Source of the DNA: Methanosuratincolales archaeon
Lineage (GTDB): Archaea > Thermoproteota > Methanomethylicia > Methanomethylicales > Methanomethylicaceae
Length of the DNA stretch: 6,744 bases
Direction of reading: 5' to 3'
Assembly (NCBI GenBank): GCA_937930465.1
Contig: CALGKV010000142.1
Coordinates: 1 to 6,744, forward strand
This document shows, piece after piece, positions 6,137 to 6,744 of this stretch. Under the pieces are notes generated by a model that saw only the letters and a program-made list of their open reading frames with translations, was not told where the DNA came from and did no database searches. Each line of letters starts with the position of its first letter. Position 1 is the stretch's first letter. Both the position numbers and the translations under genes were made by a program.

Positions 6137-6744
6137 ATGGATCTGGAATTGTTGCGCAGGTTGAGCGAAATTCACGGGGTCACAGGTGCAGAGTATGGGG
6201 TTGCTGCCGCGATCAAGGAAGAGCTTAATGGGGCAGGGATCAGGACTTATGAGGATAAATTCGGGAACCTCTTAGCCGAGAAGGGCTGCGGCGAGCGTAC
6301 AATAATGGTGGCGGCACACACTGACGAAATTGGGCTGATAGTGAAGCATATTGACGAGAAGGGATTCATCAGGTTCGCCAAGCTTGGCGGCATAGCGGAT
6401 CAGATTCTGCCCGCCCAGAGGGTGTTAATCCATGGAATGAAGAAGAAGATCAATGGAGTAGTTGGCTGCAAGGCAGTCCATGTAATGAAGGACGAAGAGA
6501 GAAGGCAACTGGTGACATACGACAAGATGTTCATAGACACAGGCGCTACTAAAGAACAGTTAGAAGGATATGGCGTCAGGGTTGGTACGCCGATTACCTT
6601 CGTAAGGGGACTGACTGAGCTTGAGAATGATTTTGTTGTCGGGAAAGCGATGGACGACAGGGCGGGCTGCTATGTTCTTATCGAAGCCCTGAAGAAGGCA
6701 GATCCCAAGAACAAGATTGTTGCAGCCTTCACGGTCCAAGAAGA
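6137..6744 (+). CDS. M42-family metallo-aminopeptidase, C-terminus cut by window edge
   Basis: This is the first 202 residues of an M42 (PepA/FrvX/TET-type) aminopeptidase. These are cytoplasmic di-zinc or di-cobalt enzymes that form large tetrahedral assemblies and trim peptides after proteasomal degradation. What I see: EIHGVTGAE near the N-terminus, AAHTDEIGL with metal ligand His61, GKAMDDRAG (169-177) with bridging Asp174 or its neighbour Asp173, and FTVQE (198-202) leading into the catalytic TVQEE motif at the cut edge. M42 proteins usually run to about 340-360 residues, so the last 40 percent, including two ligands, is outside the window. ATG at 6137 is preferred; GTG at 6128 is in frame just after a stop (6125-6127). 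The SD is weak: GTGAG at 6128-6132, or AAGGT at 6121-6125 with wide spacing. It has no evident functional tie to the carboxyltransferase upstream. Substrate preference cannot be assigned. Confidence 0.93.
   Translation, partial: MDLELLRRLSEIHGVTGAEYGVAAAIKEELNGAGIRTYEDKFGNLLAEKGCGERTIMVAAHTDEIGLIVKHIDEKGFIRFAKLGGIADQILPAQRVLIHGMKKKINGVVGCKAVHVMKDEERRQLVTYDKMFIDTGATKEQLEGYGVRVGTPITFVRGLTELENDFVVGKAMDDRAGCYVLIEALKKADPKNKIVAAFTVQE

Noticed and set aside
1..6744. CRISPR array, insertion sequence or defence system
   Set aside because: No regularly spaced repeats, transposase, integrase or nuclease-helicase motifs appear on either strand; all large frames are metabolic, membrane or peptidase genes.

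Overview
The window looks archaeal. I see A/T-rich TATA boxes 40-50 bases before start codons, T-rich terminators, Shine-Dalgarno (SD) motifs of the GGAGG and GGTG type, TTG start codons, many AGG/AGA arginine and ATA isoleucine codons, and archaeal-type proteins (slipin, M42 peptidase, stand-alone PycB-type carboxyltransferase). A TACK-group (Thermoproteota-like) archaeon is my best guess, but no marker gene fixes the lineage. The proteins suggest an anaerobic or organic-acid-using metabolism.

Layout. On the minus strand, reading from high to low coordinates, there is a two-gene operon: an FAD-binding GlcD-like dehydrogenase (4397-2937), then an iron-sulfur GlcF/HdrD-like protein with two complete CCG domains (2923-1682), then a T-rich terminator. 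After a 145-bp gap comes a divergent arginase/agmatinase-superfamily protein (1536-493). After another 58 bp comes a slipin (434 to the left edge, C-terminus cut off). On the plus strand, divergent from the flavoprotein operon, is a PycB/OadA/5S-type carboxyltransferase (4616-6025) with its own TATA box and a hairpin terminator. It is followed by the first 202 residues of an M42 metallo-aminopeptidase (6137 to the right edge).

How the genes work together. The flavoprotein and Fe-S protein almost certainly form one enzyme: FAD takes electrons from a small substrate, probably a 2-hydroxy acid such as lactate or glycolate, and passes them through Fe-S clusters to a carrier or disulfide. The divergent neighbour handles 2-oxoacid carboxyl groups (pyruvate/oxaloacetate). 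A shared 218-bp control region therefore separates a possible 2-hydroxy-acid oxidation module from an anaplerotic or decarboxylating enzyme. The arginase-like protein, slipin and peptidase have no clear link to this theme.

The points most worth checking are: the carboxyltransferase has alanine where its relatives have a catalytic threonine, and it has no biotinyl domain; the arginase-superfamily protein keeps all six metal ligands but has lost the usual substrate-side motifs; the Fe-S protein has an irregular first cluster motif; and the divergent promoter region holds a perfect 13-bp palindrome and a spaced repeat. I see no CRISPR array, tRNA, rRNA or insertion sequence. No gene-free stretch reaches 300 bases.
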